DNA of 64,000 nucleotides from Nonlabens spongiae (GCF_002117125.1 NZ_CP019344.1:2508501-2572500); one strand, 5' to 3'; counted from the first letter of the stretch, positions 51,601 to 60,907 are shown. The notes: a model not told the origin generated them from the sequence alone. Program-made: numbers and translations.

Positions 51601-54600
51601 TTATAATTATAATCCTGCCGCAGCAGGTACAAACACGTTGCCTAATCCAGAAAATAACTGGGGAGGAATCGTGCGCCAGTTTTCAAGTACAGACTTTGAA
51701 CAGACAAACGTAGAATATATCCAGTTCTGGGTTCTTGACCCTTACGTTAATGACCCTACAATGTCTGATGGTAAAATCGTTCTGAACCTCGGGAGTATAT
51801 CAGAAGATGTCTTGAAAGATGGCCGTAAGCAATTTGAGAATGGTTTACCTGAAGACGCTGGTGAGGCTCTTACCACCCGCACTGATTATGGAAAAGTACC
51901 TTCCAATCAATCGCTGGTCTATGCGTTTGATACAGCTGGAATAGAACGTAACAATCAAGATATAGGTTTAGACGGGCTGAGCGATCTAGAAGAAGTGGCT
52001 CGTTTTCCTCAGTTTGATTCTGCTGATCCTGCAGCTGATAACTATGAATATTTCCTGGCTGCTTCTGGTGATATCCCAGAGCGTTATAAGAGGTTTAATA
52101 ATACCCAAGGCAACTCACCCACAGATGTTGGGCAGAACGATCGAGGCAGTACAACCCTACCAGATGTAGAAGATATCAATAGGGATAACACCATGAACAC
52201 TATTGATAATTATTATTCTTATGAGGTGAACTTCCGTGATGGATTACAGGAGGGCGACCAATATGTTTACAATATTTTGCCTACACGTCAGGTGGAGCTT
52301 CCTAATGGGCAGCAAATTGAAGCAAGATGGATACAGTTTAGAGTTCCCCTGCGACAGATAGAAGATCAAACAGTAAATCCAGGTTATTCAAGAGTAGGAA
52401 ATATCAACGATTTCCGCGCGATACGTTTCATGAGAATGTATCTTACTGGTTTTGATACTGATGCTTATTTGAGATTTGGAACGTTAGAATTAGTAAGGGG
52501 AGATTACCGACAGTATACCCAGAATCTGGCAGATGAAAATGCCATGCCTAATGATAATACCACCTTTGAAGTACAAGGGGTAAATATCGAGAACAACGCG
52601 ACCAGAGATCCGGTAAATTATGTCTTGCCACCAGGTGTGGAGCGTGAGGTGTTGAATACTCAAAATCAGAATATTCGTCAGAATGAACAATCTCTGGCTC
52701 TAAGGGTTTGTGAGCTTGCTCCACTAGATGCTAGAGCTGTATTCAAAAATGTACGCATCGATATGCGACAGTATGAAGATCTGGAAATGTTTGTCCATGC
52801 TGATCGAGGTGGGTTCCCTACCAATTTGCTGGAGGATGATGAGTTAGAAGCCTTTGTAAGAATAGGATTGGACTTCACTCAGAACTATTATGAAATCAGA
52901 CTACCTCTTAAGGTCACACCTGCTGGTGCTGGTACACCGGGAGAAGTATGGCCAGACGCAAATGATTTCAAAATAGACCTATCGCTGCTTCAAGAAATCA
53001 AAGCTAGAGTTTTAGGAGATCCTTCTTTACTCGTTAATGAATTGAACTTCTTTGATCAGTCTCAATTAGACTCTAGTTCTGGCGCTGAACCTAATCAACA
53101 TCGTTATGGAATTATAGGGAACCCTAATTTTGGTGATGTACGCGCCATGATGATAGGGGTACGTAACGCTTCTGATGGCGATGTGTGTGGTGAAGTTTGG
53201 TTTAATGAAATGCGTTTGTCAGGCCTTAAAAATCAAGGTGGCTATGCGTCGATTATCAATCTCGACACCAATTTTGCGGATTTTGCGACCATCAACGCAA
53301 ATGGATCGAGAAGTACCATCGGCTTCGGTGCTATTGAGCAAGGGCCTAATGAACGCAGTAGAGAAAATGTGACTGCTTATGATTTCACAACAAATATGAG
53401 TCTGGGAATGTTATTGCCTCAAAAATGGGGCGTTAAGCTTCCTTTCTCTTACAGCATTGCAGAAGAAACCATCACCCCACAATTTGATCCTCAATTTGAA
53501 GACATTGAACTAGAGAGTCGACTCGACAATGCCGCAGATGATGCAGAGCGTGATGCGATCAGAGAGCAAAGCGAGGAATATACTAAAAGACAAAGTGTCA
53601 ATTTAATAGGTGTGCGCAAGGAAAGAACTGGCGAGCGTAAACCCATGCCTTACGATATCGAGAATTTTACCTTTTCAGGTTCCTATAACCAGACAGACCA
53701 GCGCAGTTTTGAGATTGAAGAGTTTCAAGATCAAAGTACTACGGTAGGTGCTCAATATGCCTATGCATTTCCTAAAGCAGAAGTTTCTCCGCTAAAGAAA
53801 GTGAAGTTTTTTGAAGGCAATTACTGGAAGTGGTTGCGTGACCTCAATTTCAATTTGCTGCCTAACAACTTTACAGCAGCAGTAAACATTCAGAGACAAT
53901 ATAATATCCAGAAGTTCCGTGATTTATCTCTTGATACAAATCCTGTAGATCTAGATGGAGACGGTATACCTGATGCACAGAACATAACGCTCGATCCACT
54001 TACTAATCGCAATTTCACCCTGGATAACAGTTACTCGATCAACTGGGATTTAACAAAGTCGCTCAAGCTCAACCTAGCCGCAAACAATAACCGTATCATC
54101 CGCAGCTACATTGATGAAAATGACGTGGTAGATGAGAGCTACACATTGTGGACTGACTTCCTAGACGACGGGATCGCAGACAATCACTCACAGCAGTTTA
54201 CCGCGACCTATCAGTTACCGTTTGATAAGTTTCCTTTTCTCGCTTTCGCGAAAGCGAACTACTCATACACTGCAGACTTTAACTGGACTCGTAACCAGCA
54301 ACAATTTCTTGATCTAGGTGATATCCCGAATCTAGGAAACAGTATTTCAAATGCAAATAACCACGTCCTGAATGGGACACTGGATTTTGAGAAGCTGTAT
54401 CAATATATAGGTTTTGAGAAACTCAAATTTGGCGCAGCAGCAAACACCTCGCGTAGTAGATCGAGAAGCAGGTCCAGAAACCGCAATAGCAACAGACCAC
54501 CTACCGGTCAGCAGGAAAATAATGACGAGAACAAGCCGAAGATTCCTAAAAAGAACGTTGGAAATCAATTGTATAATACGTTTGTAGGGCTCGCAACTGC

Positions 54601-55945
54601 GGTAAAAAGAGTTCAGATCAACTACTCTCAGAATAATGGTACCTTCCTACCAGGTTATACTCCAGACGTAGGTTTTATAGGAACGTTGAAGCCCTCAGCT
54701 GGATTTGTTTACGGTCAGCAAGAAGATATAAGACAAGAGGCAGCGCGTAGAGGATGGTTGACTCTATTTCAAGATTTTAATCAGCAATATCAAGAGACGG
54801 AATCCCGTAACTTTGATTTCAATATCAAGGTAGGTTTGCTCAAAGATTTATCCCTGGATCTCACCGGTAATAGAATTTATCAAGAGACTTATGCAGAGAA
54901 CTACCGCGTTGATCCTACTGATTTGACATACCAGTCACTCACCCCTAATACATTTGGTAACTTCAGCATATCGACTGTTATGATCGGGACTGCGTTTAAC
55001 AAGAGCACTATCGATGATTCAAAAACCTTTGATACCTTCAGATCAAATAGACTAGAAGTTGCAGAGAAACTCGCCAGAGATTTTTACGGAAATGATAACT
55101 TTGAGCGTGATGACTTAGGCTTTCCTCTAGGTTTTTCACGTAACAGCCAGCGCGTACTATTGCCTTCATTCTTATCTGCATATGAAGGAAGGGATGTAAG
55201 TAAACAAGATAACAATCCATTTAAGGACATTCCATTACCTAACTGGAATTTAAAATATACGGGATTGATGAATCTGAATTGGTTCAAAAAACGATTCAAT
55301 AGATTCTCCATCAACCACGGTTACCGTTCTTCATTTACAGTAAACCGTTTCCAGACCAATCTTGATTTTGTTGCTGGGAATCCTAACCTGAGTTATCAGA
55401 ACCAACTCGATAATACGATTAACGCTAGTGGTGATTTCAAATCGGCTAATCTCTACTTCAATATAAATCTAGCAGAACAATTCAGTCCACTCATAAAGAT
55501 TGATTTTGAAACAAAAAGAGGCTTTACCATAGCTGCAGAGGTTATTAGAGATCGTGCCGTTTCTTTAAGTTTTGACAATAATCTCCTCACTGAAATCAAT
55601 GGAAACCAATACAATCTAGGAGTGGGATATCGCATTAAGGATTTAAGGTTGCGTACTAATTTTGGTGGGAGAAGCCGTATTATTAAAAGCGATCTGAATC
55701 TGGGATTAGAAGGAAGCGTGCGTGAGAATATAACCATCGTGCGTTACTTAGATCTGGACAATAGTCAAGCGACAGGCGGTCAAACCATTTATGGGTTGAA
55801 GTTCAATGCAGATTATGCTTTTAGTAGAGCTTTGACAGCGATATTCTACTACGATCATACCTTTTCTGAGTTTGCCATTTCTACCGCGTTTCCTCAAACG
55901 ACTATACGAAGTGGAATTACACTAAGGTATACTTTCGGAAATTGA
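48614..55945 (+). CDS. sprA: T9SS outer-membrane translocon / gliding motility protein SprA
   Basis: A protein of about 2443 residues forming the very large 36-strand beta-barrel translocon of the type 9 secretion system, also needed for gliding. Landmarks are the N-terminal IGYPFMLTRDEYSKM, repeated SprA-type modules such as DPREYTLNTQLGYISLRQKLN and NPNAWSLASTPVDFEGVDPG, and the C-terminal strand ending GITLRYTFGN. Several starts are possible (TTG 48599, ATG 48614, ATG 48617); I use the first ATG. The signal region is odd. Between the first hydrophobic stretch (WVLCFFYLASAL) and the second (LFLIFFLGISIGG) lie about 20 residues encoded by repeat DNA, including an exact 16-bp palindrome (AFAKA). 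A second copy lies at about residue 1877. The rest looks intact and is near the size of known SprA. Confidence 0.95.
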   Translation: MMVRFAPWVLCFFYLASALVRRSKHSRFSYSAFAKACLFLIFFLGISIGGNAQETPTTPQDSTSTGSKVGKLRLPDPPSITTMYNYDPNLDRYILDRRFNGYSIGYPFMLTRDEYSKMVLKESMNAYFLEKFKAVQGKTEEDKENQRDLIPNFYVNSDLFTSIFGGNEIDLDPQGSVEVDLGILFNRTDNPSLSPRNRQNLTFDFNQRINLSMVGKVGTRLQVNANYDTQSTFNFQNLVKLEYTPTEDDILQSIELGNVAMPLNSQLIRGSQSLFGVKAELQFGRTRITGIFSEQRSEANTVQAAGGASFNEFDFFSLDYDENRHFFLSHYFRDTYDDALANYPFINNNIQITRVEVWVTNRSNRTEDVRNLVGLQDLGESDPENIGLGDGTPPSGFINVPPGSFPDNANNDFNPRGLTGTAQTVLNQQIRDIGTVGQGFNLPSNSVSEGVDYVSIESARQLDPREYTLNTQLGYISLRQKLNNDEVLAVAYQYTVGGKVYQVGEFANDGVNATEVTEAAGQEQPVVVNNQNLVVKMLKSNLTNVGEPNWDLMMKNIYNLGGSQLSPEDFRLNIFYQYPPELNYITPAPGSMANPALPLPEGVEETTLLRVFNLDRLNQQGDPQPTGDGFFDYVPGLTIDQENGRIIFTTVEPFGKHIFDELSTGSEVYENPNSYNANQAQYVFQEMYETTKAQALEAAEKNKYLIKGEYKSSGQEGIPIGGFNVARGSVVVTAGGRTLQEGIDYTVDYNAGRVIILDQALLNSSTPIQVQTENNSVFNQQTKRFTGINVEHTFSEDFVVGGTLLNLNERPITQKATYGFEPINNTIIGTNLNYSTEVPFFTRLVNKLPNIDTDVESRLSVRGEFAYLFPGTPNGDNFNGQAAAYVDDFEGSQTTIDIMNPNAWSLASTPVDFEGVDPGEPILANGYRRARLAWYAVDPIFYGNQRPDGITDQDVSEYRTRRVLINEIFPNVDIQQGQQQVINTLDLAYYPDERGPYNYNPAAAGTNTLPNPENNWGGIVRQFSSTDFEQTNVEYIQFWVLDPYVNDPTMSDGKIVLNLGSISEDVLKDGRKQFENGLPEDAGEALTTRTDYGKVPSNQSLVYAFDTAGIERNNQDIGLDGLSDLEEVARFPQFDSADPAADNYEYFLAASGDIPERYKRFNNTQGNSPTDVGQNDRGSTTLPDVEDINRDNTMNTIDNYYSYEVNFRDGLQEGDQYVYNILPTRQVELPNGQQIEARWIQFRVPLRQIEDQTVNPGYSRVGNINDFRAIRFMRMYLTGFDTDAYLRFGTLELVRGDYRQYTQNLADENAMPNDNTTFEVQGVNIENNATRDPVNYVLPPGVEREVLNTQNQNIRQNEQSLALRVCELAPLDARAVFKNVRIDMRQYEDLEMFVHADRGGFPTNLLEDDELEAFVRIGLDFTQNYYEIRLPLKVTPAGAGTPGEVWPDANDFKIDLSLLQEIKARVLGDPSLLVNELNFFDQSQLDSSSGAEPNQHRYGIIGNPNFGDVRAMMIGVRNASDGDVCGEVWFNEMRLSGLKNQGGYASIINLDTNFADFATINANGSRSTIGFGAIEQGPNERSRENVTAYDFTTNMSLGMLLPQKWGVKLPFSYSIAEETITPQFDPQFEDIELESRLDNAADDAERDAIREQSEEYTKRQSVNLIGVRKERTGERKPMPYDIENFTFSGSYNQTDQRSFEIEEFQDQSTTVGAQYAYAFPKAEVSPLKKVKFFEGNYWKWLRDLNFNLLPNNFTAAVNIQRQYNIQKFRDLSLDTNPVDLDGDGIPDAQNITLDPLTNRNFTLDNSYSINWDLTKSLKLNLAANNNRIIRSYIDENDVVDESYTLWTDFLDDGIADNHSQQFTATYQLPFDKFPFLAFAKANYSYTADFNWTRNQQQFLDLGDIPNLGNSISNANNHVLNGTLDFEKLYQYIGFEKLKFGAAANTSRSRSRSRSRNRNSNRPPTGQQENNDENKPKIPKKNVGNQLYNTFVGLATAVKRVQINYSQNNGTFLPGYTPDVGFIGTLKPSAGFVYGQQEDIRQEAARRGWLTLFQDFNQQYQETESRNFDFNIKVGLLKDLSLDLTGNRIYQETYAENYRVDPTDLTYQSLTPNTFGNFSISTVMIGTAFNKSTIDDSKTFDTFRSNRLEVAEKLARDFYGNDNFERDDLGFPLGFSRNSQRVLLPSFLSAYEGRDVSKQDNNPFKDIPLPNWNLKYTGLMNLNWFKKRFNRFSINHGYRSSFTVNRFQTNLDFVAGNPNLSYQNQLDNTINASGDFKSANLYFNINLAEQFSPLIKIDFETKRGFTIAAEVIRDRAVSLSFDNNLLTEINGNQYNLGVGYRIKDLRLRTNFGGRSRIIKSDLNLGLEGSVRENITIVRYLDLDNSQATGGQTIYGLKFNADYAFSRALTAIFYYDHTFSEFAISTAFPQTTIRSGITLRYTFGN
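48658..48667. repeat. Partial 16-bp palindrome in the sprA signal region
   Basis: CGCTTCCGCG matches the left part of the palindrome with one change, and is followed by the quasi-palindrome CTTGTCCGCCGGAGTAAG. It may be a palindrome disrupted by another small repeat. Confidence 0.4.
48706..48721. repeat. 16-bp palindrome, copy 12 (sprA signal region, read AFAKA)
   Basis: Exact copy directly before the second hydrophobic stretch of the signal region. Confidence 0.95.
54241..54256. repeat. 16-bp palindrome, copy 13 (sprA, read AFAKA)
   Basis: Exact copy at a predicted loop/strand boundary of the barrel (FPFLAFAKANYSYT). Confidence 0.95.
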
Positions 55946-56034
55946 GAAGCTTGAACGTTGACTTCATCTTTTACAACTCAACAGCTAGTAATTCCATTTC
56001 ATAAATAGTACTTTTACCCTTTTAAATTGTACAC

Positions 56035-56412
56035 ATGAATATTCCAGCAGATTTAAGATACACTAAAGATCACGAGTGGATCAAAATAGAAGGAGGTACC
56101 GCAACAGTAGGAATCACTGATTTTGCTCAGGGAGAGCTAGGTGATATCGTTTATGTTGAGGTAGAAACCGTTGATGAAACCCTTGATCAAGAAGAGGTCT
56201 TTGGAACTGTTGAAGCTGTGAAAACAGTTTCAGATTTGTTCTTGCCACTTACTGGTGAAATTGTGGAATTCAATGAAACTCTAGAAGATGAGCCAGAGTT
56301 AGTAAACTCTGATCCTTATGGAGCTGGCTGGATGATCAAGATCAAATTTTCTGACGCATCAGAAATAGAAGAATTATTGTCAGCTGATGCCTACAAAGAG
56401 TTAGTAGGATAA
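56035..56412 (+). CDS. gcvH: Glycine cleavage system H protein
   Basis: A 125-residue lipoyl carrier that shuttles the methylamine group in glycine cleavage. The start [20 protein letters not shown] and the lipoylation motif [14 protein letters not shown] (Lys63) are clear, as are the C-terminal [15 protein letters not shown] elements. The other glycine cleavage genes are not in this window; the position between sprA and a VanZ-like gene is a common Flavobacteriia arrangement. Confidence 0.97.
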   Translation: MNIPADLRYTKDHEWIKIEGGTATVGITDFAQGELGDIVYVEVETVDETLDQEEVFGTVEAVKTVSDLFLPLTGEIVEFNETLEDEPELVNSDPYGAGWMIKIKFSDASEIEELLSADAYKELVG

Positions 56413-56415
56413 TAC

Positions 56416-56850
56416 ATGTCCAGGCTGCTCAGTTTTTGCGCCCCTCTGTTAACAACGGTCGTGATCTATGGATCACTTACGGCAAATCCTGATGTACCTA
56501 TTGTATTTGAAGACTACACTGATAAAATCTATCATTTAATCGCTTATCTTTTACTGATGCTATCCTGGTTTTTATTCTTTAAGAACCGGTATCTGTCGAC
56601 CCAATTCTCTGCAAAAAGAATGTTATGGACAGATTTATTGACATTTGAAAGGAGCATTGTTATTGGAGCAGCTACTCTATGCTTTGTCATAGGCTCCGTG
56701 ATTGAACTGGCTCAAGGTTATTTAGTCAAAAATCGATCTATGGAGTGGGATGATATATTGGCAAATACAATTGGCATCTTATTTGCAACAGTAATTTTGT
56801 TCTTAATTGATATGCTTTTCATCAAGTCTTCAAAAAAGAATGCTTTATAA
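56416..56850 (+). CDS. VanZ-like membrane protein
   Basis: A 144-residue membrane protein with about four hydrophobic helices. It has the VanZ-type signatures DKIYHLIAYLLLMLSWFLFF and VIGSVIELAQGYLVKNRSMEWDDILANTIG. VanZ-like proteins are linked to cell-envelope properties and glycopeptide tolerance, but no general function is established. Starts 3 bp after gcvH, so probably cotranscribed. Confidence 0.87.
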   Translation: MSRLLSFCAPLLTTVVIYGSLTANPDVPIVFEDYTDKIYHLIAYLLLMLSWFLFFKNRYLSTQFSAKRMLWTDLLTFERSIVIGAATLCFVIGSVIELAQGYLVKNRSMEWDDILANTIGILFATVILFLIDMLFIKSSKKNAL

Positions 56851-56895
56851 ATCATCAACTATTACCTATTTTTAGCCTTTAAATCATAATCTATT

Positions 56896-57624
56896 ATGGA
56901 AAAAAAGAAATCAGAGTCGGCAGACTTGAGAAAAAACATAACGCTTTATGCCCTGACAGGGTTAGCGTTTATGCTTCTCGTGGCTTGGCAAGGTCTTGAA
57001 TATGAGACAGTAACTATTGAAGAAGAGCCAGAAGTTGTAGTTTATGAAGAGCCAGTAATTGAGGAAGAAATCCCTATTACTCAAATGTTAGAAACACCTC
57101 CACCTCCACCTCCACCGCCACCAGCTCCTGAAGTAATCGAGGTAGTTGAAAATGATGTGGAGATTGAAGAGGTGATCATTGAAGACACTGAAACCGATAT
57201 CGAAGAAGAAATCGTAGAGGTAGAAGACGTAGCTGAAGAGGCTGGACCTGAAGAAGTAATTGCTGATGTCCCTTTTGCCATTATTGAAAATGTGCCGATC
57301 TACCCTGGTTGCGAGGATATGAAAACAAACGCAGATCGTAAGAAGTGCATGAGTGAGAAAATCACGCGATTTGTAAACCGTGAGTTTGATACAGGTCTTG
57401 CCAACGAGTTGGGTCTTGATGGTCGTCAAAAAATTAACGTTCAGTTCAAGATTGATTCAAAAGGAAATGTAGTAGGAATCCAAAGTGCTGCTAAGCACCC
57501 TAGATTGAAACAAGAAGCAGCTCGTGTAATCCAAAAGCTGCCTAAAATGACTCCAGGGATGCAACGTGGTAAGCCAGTAGGTGTAATCTACGCACTACCG
57601 ATTATCTTCCAAGTACAAGATTAA
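56896..57624 (+). CDS. TonB-family energy transducer 1
   Basis: A 242-residue TonB-like protein. One N-terminal membrane helix (about 15-32) is followed by an acidic, Pro-rich periplasmic span with a run of nine prolines. The C-terminal TonB domain (about 145-242) ends RVIQKLPKMTPGMQRGKPVG. A small Cys pair precedes the domain: VPIYPGCEDMKT and KKCMSEK. It would couple the inner-membrane proton gradient (ExbB/ExbD, not in this window) to outer-membrane receptors. The same C-terminal pattern recurs in the next two genes. Confidence 0.9.
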   Translation: MEKKKSESADLRKNITLYALTGLAFMLLVAWQGLEYETVTIEEEPEVVVYEEPVIEEEIPITQMLETPPPPPPPPPAPEVIEVVENDVEIEEVIIEDTETDIEEEIVEVEDVAEEAGPEEVIADVPFAIIENVPIYPGCEDMKTNADRKKCMSEKITRFVNREFDTGLANELGLDGRQKINVQFKIDSKGNVVGIQSAAKHPRLKQEAARVIQKLPKMTPGMQRGKPVGVIYALPIIFQVQD

Positions 57625-57647
57625 TTTCTTATAATAGAATATTATAG

Positions 57648-57675
57648 AACCCGAGTCGCAAGGCTCGGGTTTTTT
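57648..57675 (+). terminator. Intrinsic terminator after TonB gene 1
   Basis: AACCCGAG (57648-57655) pairs with CTCGGGTT (57664-57671), followed by a T run to 57675. Confidence 0.92.
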
Positions 57676-57824
57676 GGTTTTAGGGTCAGTTTGTTTTGAG
57701 CTTCCTAAGTGTAAGTCATATAAATCTAATTTTGAAGTTTAATCCCTTGAGTTACCGATGAGATTAAATTTTATTAATTCGGTTCAAAATCAGCCTGATA
57801 CACAAAACGGTACGACCTTTGAGA

Positions 57825-57853
57825 ATGGTTTAAAATAATAACATTTAAACCAT
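57825..57853 (+). promoter_or_regulatory. Inverted repeat in the leader of TonB gene 2
   Basis: ATGGTTTAAA (57825-57834) and TTTAAACCAT (57844-57853) form a perfect 10-bp inverted repeat with a 9-bp spacer. It ends 5 bp before the ATG at 57859. It could be an operator or an mRNA hairpin that masks the start. Confidence 0.6.
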
Positions 57854-57858
57854 TAATT

Positions 57859-58677
57859 ATGAGCAATTTTAACAACACGGGTGCTGCAACACCCAGAGAG
57901 TTGGATCGTGTAGCTTCAAAAAAAGCGATTAACACAAAGGTGAACAAGACCGTCAATTTTCTTTTAGGCTTCTGTTTATCGGTTCTGACCATTTACTTAA
58001 TTGTAGAGCTAAACACTCAGGTTAAAGAAAACACGACTTCCACCTATACCACCAAAACCCTCAAAACGGAGTCAAACATGGGCGAGTACCGCATTGCTAA
58101 AAGCGAGCCTAAGCAAACGGTTAAAAAGGCTGTTGAGAAAAAACCAACTCCTCCCGTCGAGCACAAAGTAGACGTTACCAAACCACCAGTAATCGATAAC
58201 ACCGCAGATGATAGCTTTGCTGACCAGCTCAATGCCGTAGAATCTGGACCAGATGATAGTTCTCCTATAGAAACAGGTATTTCTGATACAGTCGACTCTA
58301 AACCTTCTGGACCAGCCACCTCAAACGTAAATATCGTTTCAGAAGTTCCTTTATTTCCCGGGTGTAGCAGTAGTCTAGATCGAGAAGATCGCATTGAATG
58401 CCTAAATCTAAAAATGGGAAAATTTGTCCAGCGCTGGTTTGATACAAGTCATACAGATAATTTGAATGGTCGCGATCAAGTGCGTATTTCAGTCATGTTC
58501 ACCATTAATGTAAATGGAGAAATACAGGATATTCAGATCCAGGCGCCTAATAAGGAACTAGAACGAGAGGCAAGACAAGTGATTTCTAGATTGCCGAAAA
58601 TAACTCCTGGTAAAATGAATGGCGAGCCGGTGAATGTGACCTATACGCTACCCATTGTGTATCGAGTTAATGATTGA
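57859..58677 (+). CDS. TonB-family energy transducer 2
   Basis: A 272-residue TonB-like protein with one membrane helix (about residues 33-52, NFLLGFCLSVLTIYLIVEL) and a disordered Lys/Pro/Ser/Asp-rich periplasmic linker. A C-terminal TonB domain (about 160-272) contains VPLFPGCSSSL, RIECLNLKMGKFVQRWFD and RLPKITPGKMNGEPVN. This closely parallels TonB gene 1, so the two arose by duplication. It has its own terminator on each side and an inverted repeat at its start, so it is probably regulated separately. Confidence 0.88.
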   Translation: MSNFNNTGAATPRELDRVASKKAINTKVNKTVNFLLGFCLSVLTIYLIVELNTQVKENTTSTYTTKTLKTESNMGEYRIAKSEPKQTVKKAVEKKPTPPVEHKVDVTKPPVIDNTADDSFADQLNAVESGPDDSSPIETGISDTVDSKPSGPATSNVNIVSEVPLFPGCSSSLDREDRIECLNLKMGKFVQRWFDTSHTDNLNGRDQVRISVMFTINVNGEIQDIQIQAPNKELEREARQVISRLPKITPGKMNGEPVNVTYTLPIVYRVND

Positions 58678-58708
58678 TCGCCCAGATCAAATAACATATT
58701 CAATTTCC

Positions 58709-58737
58709 AGAGCCTTCTTTTTTAAGAGGGCTCTTTT
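58709..58737 (+). terminator. Intrinsic terminator after TonB gene 2
   Basis: AGAGCC-T-TCTT pairs with AAGA-G-GGCTCT (58709-58734) with one mismatch, followed by TTTT to 58737. Confidence 0.85.
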
Positions 58738-58798
58738 ATGACACAAAAGTGTCAATATTTTAATTCAAAGTATCTTCGCACCACATCACGTAGATACT

Positions 58799-60907
58799 AT
58801 GAAAAAATTACTTTTCTGTTTCGCTCTTATATTTTCCCTCGGTTTGTACGCGCAGGATGATAATGAGCGCTATCCCGTTTTTCCAGATTGCGAGAACTTG
58901 GCAAGACTTGATCTTGAGAATTGTTTCTACCAGAACCTTTACAGCGAACTCTACGCAAATTATGAATCACCAGAAGGTGTGGTGGCAGGTAATTCAGAAG
59001 TAGTCGTGCGGTTTGAGGTGGATCAAGAAGGTAAATTTGTACCTATAAGAATTGATGGAGCGACCGCAGCCTATAAACAAGCCGTCCAAGACGCTTTTGA
59101 AAAGCTGCCGCAAATTAAGCCGGCGACCTATAATGCAGATCCTATCTTCATGCCTTTCATCTTGAGGGTTCAAGTTCCTTTGAAAGAAAATGGTAGGTTT
59201 ACTGATGTAAGGTATAAGTCTCAAGCACAAGAATCTGAATATGAAGAGATGCGTGAGGATAGTATCGCTTTCGCGAAAGCGGCAAACAATTACAACAACA
59301 TCTTATCCAACCAGTATGACGGGCAAGAACTAAGGTCTGAAGCATTGATACCGCTATCCTACCAAAGATATCACCGCTACGAGGCCGGCATGAATAAAAT
59401 AGGGAACAACGCTCATACAGCAGTCAAGCCCTACACATACAAATATGTTTCTCAATACTTTGATCTCGAGGCAGAACGTGAGAGCCTGTTAAAGGACAAA
59501 ACAACCTGGCTGGGTAAAAAATGGCACAACGAGCATTTTTTTGAAGTTGCTGGTAAAGACTATTGGTTTGTTCTCGATCCGGGTGTTGATTTACAGGTGG
59601 GTCGCGATAATGATCAAGATATCACCACCTATAACAATACAAGACTGGTGTACCTCAATGGGGGAATAGGTAAGCAAATAACCTTTGGCGCTACGATTCA
59701 AGAGTCACAAGCTCGTTTTCCAGGCTATTTTGAGGGTGAAGTACGGTTGCGCAGAACTCCTACAGGTACGCCAGGTGTAGTACCTGGTCGAGGAATTGCA
59801 GAAGATGGAGGTGAGAATGTCTTTGATTATCCCGTCACCACAGGATACGTGAACTTTAAGCCCAGCAAATATTTTGATTTACAGTTGGGTCACGGTCAGA
59901 ACTTTATAGGTGATGGATACAGGTCTCTGGTCCTAAGCGATAATTCTCAACCCTACCCTTATTTTAAGTTGAACGCAAAATTCTGGAAGCTGGATTATAC
60001 CGTTCTATATACCTCGTTGCAAGACGTGAATACAGAGGAAACCTCTACGAGATCATGGTTGCAAAAGTATATGGTTCACCATTATTTGAGTTACAACGTC
60101 ACGGAACGTCTCAATATTGGCGTTTTTGAAAGCGTGTTGTGGCGCAGGGACGATAAAAGGGGATTTGATTTAAACTATGTAAACCCGTTGATATTCTATC
60201 AAACTATAGAACTGCAAACAAATAGTAGAGGTGGAAACGCCATGCTGGGCGCAACAGCAAAATATAAGTTTACTGATGAGATCACGGGCTACGGTCAGCT
60301 TGTTTTTGATGAATTGAGAACCTCATCTGTATTGAGTGGCGATGGAAATTACCGGAATAAAAATGCCTTTCAACTGGGCGTAAAATGGCAAAATGCCTTG
60401 GGAATCGACAATTTGATGCTGCAGGGAGAATTTAACCGGGTAAGGCCATACACGTACTCGCATAATACGATTGTACTTAATTATGGAAATACAAATCAAG
60501 CACTGGCACATCCCTGGGGAGCCAATTTTAACGAGCTCATATTTATAGGGAGATATGTAAAGGATCGCTGGTATGGAATAGCAAAAGCTATTTATGGAAA
60601 CCGCGGTTATGACCGACTTACTGCAGGAGATACTGCTTATTATGGAGGCAACATTTATCGCTCAGAATTTGACAGAATTTCTGATAATGGAAATACTGTA
60701 GCGCAAGGAAATAAAACCGATTATCTTTTTGGACAACTAGAGGCAGGTTATGTAATCAATCCAGCAAGCCGATTGAAGGTTTTCGGGCAGTTGATCTACC
60801 GCAGTACGAGTCCTGAAATAGATAACGTACGTGTGGTTGATGAGTCTACACTTTGGCTCAATGTAGGTATTAGAACAGATATCATGAACTGGTCGTTTGA
60901 TCGATAG
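58799..60907 (+). CDS. RemB-like outer-membrane protein: TonB-type domain fused to Wzi-like barrel
   Basis: A 702-residue exported protein with a signal peptide (MKKLLFCFALIFSLGLYAQ). Residues about 20-140 repeat the TonB C-terminal pattern (YPVFPDCENL, LENCFYQ, VVVRFEVDQEGKFVPIRIDG, FEKLPQIKPATYNADPIF), but without a membrane helix. Residues about 215-702 form a beta-rich domain like the capsule-assembly Wzi family. It includes KYFDLQLGHGQNFIGDGYRSL, the region shared with gliding protein RemB. An exact 16-bp palindrome encodes AFAKA at the junction (about residues 157-161). It may function in surface adhesion, gliding or polysaccharide assembly. The fused TonB-like domain is noteworthy. Confidence 0.75.
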   Translation: MKKLLFCFALIFSLGLYAQDDNERYPVFPDCENLARLDLENCFYQNLYSELYANYESPEGVVAGNSEVVVRFEVDQEGKFVPIRIDGATAAYKQAVQDAFEKLPQIKPATYNADPIFMPFILRVQVPLKENGRFTDVRYKSQAQESEYEEMREDSIAFAKAANNYNNILSNQYDGQELRSEALIPLSYQRYHRYEAGMNKIGNNAHTAVKPYTYKYVSQYFDLEAERESLLKDKTTWLGKKWHNEHFFEVAGKDYWFVLDPGVDLQVGRDNDQDITTYNNTRLVYLNGGIGKQITFGATIQESQARFPGYFEGEVRLRRTPTGTPGVVPGRGIAEDGGENVFDYPVTTGYVNFKPSKYFDLQLGHGQNFIGDGYRSLVLSDNSQPYPYFKLNAKFWKLDYTVLYTSLQDVNTEETSTRSWLQKYMVHHYLSYNVTERLNIGVFESVLWRRDDKRGFDLNYVNPLIFYQTIELQTNSRGGNAMLGATAKYKFTDEITGYGQLVFDELRTSSVLSGDGNYRNKNAFQLGVKWQNALGIDNLMLQGEFNRVRPYTYSHNTIVLNYGNTNQALAHPWGANFNELIFIGRYVKDRWYGIAKAIYGNRGYDRLTAGDTAYYGGNIYRSEFDRISDNGNTVAQGNKTDYLFGQLEAGYVINPASRLKVFGQLIYRSTSPEIDNVRVVDESTLWLNVGIRTDIMNWSFDR
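59266..59281. repeat. 16-bp palindrome, copy 14 (remB-like gene, read AFAKA)
   Basis: Exact copy located at the linker between the TonB-like and barrel domains. Confidence 0.95.
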
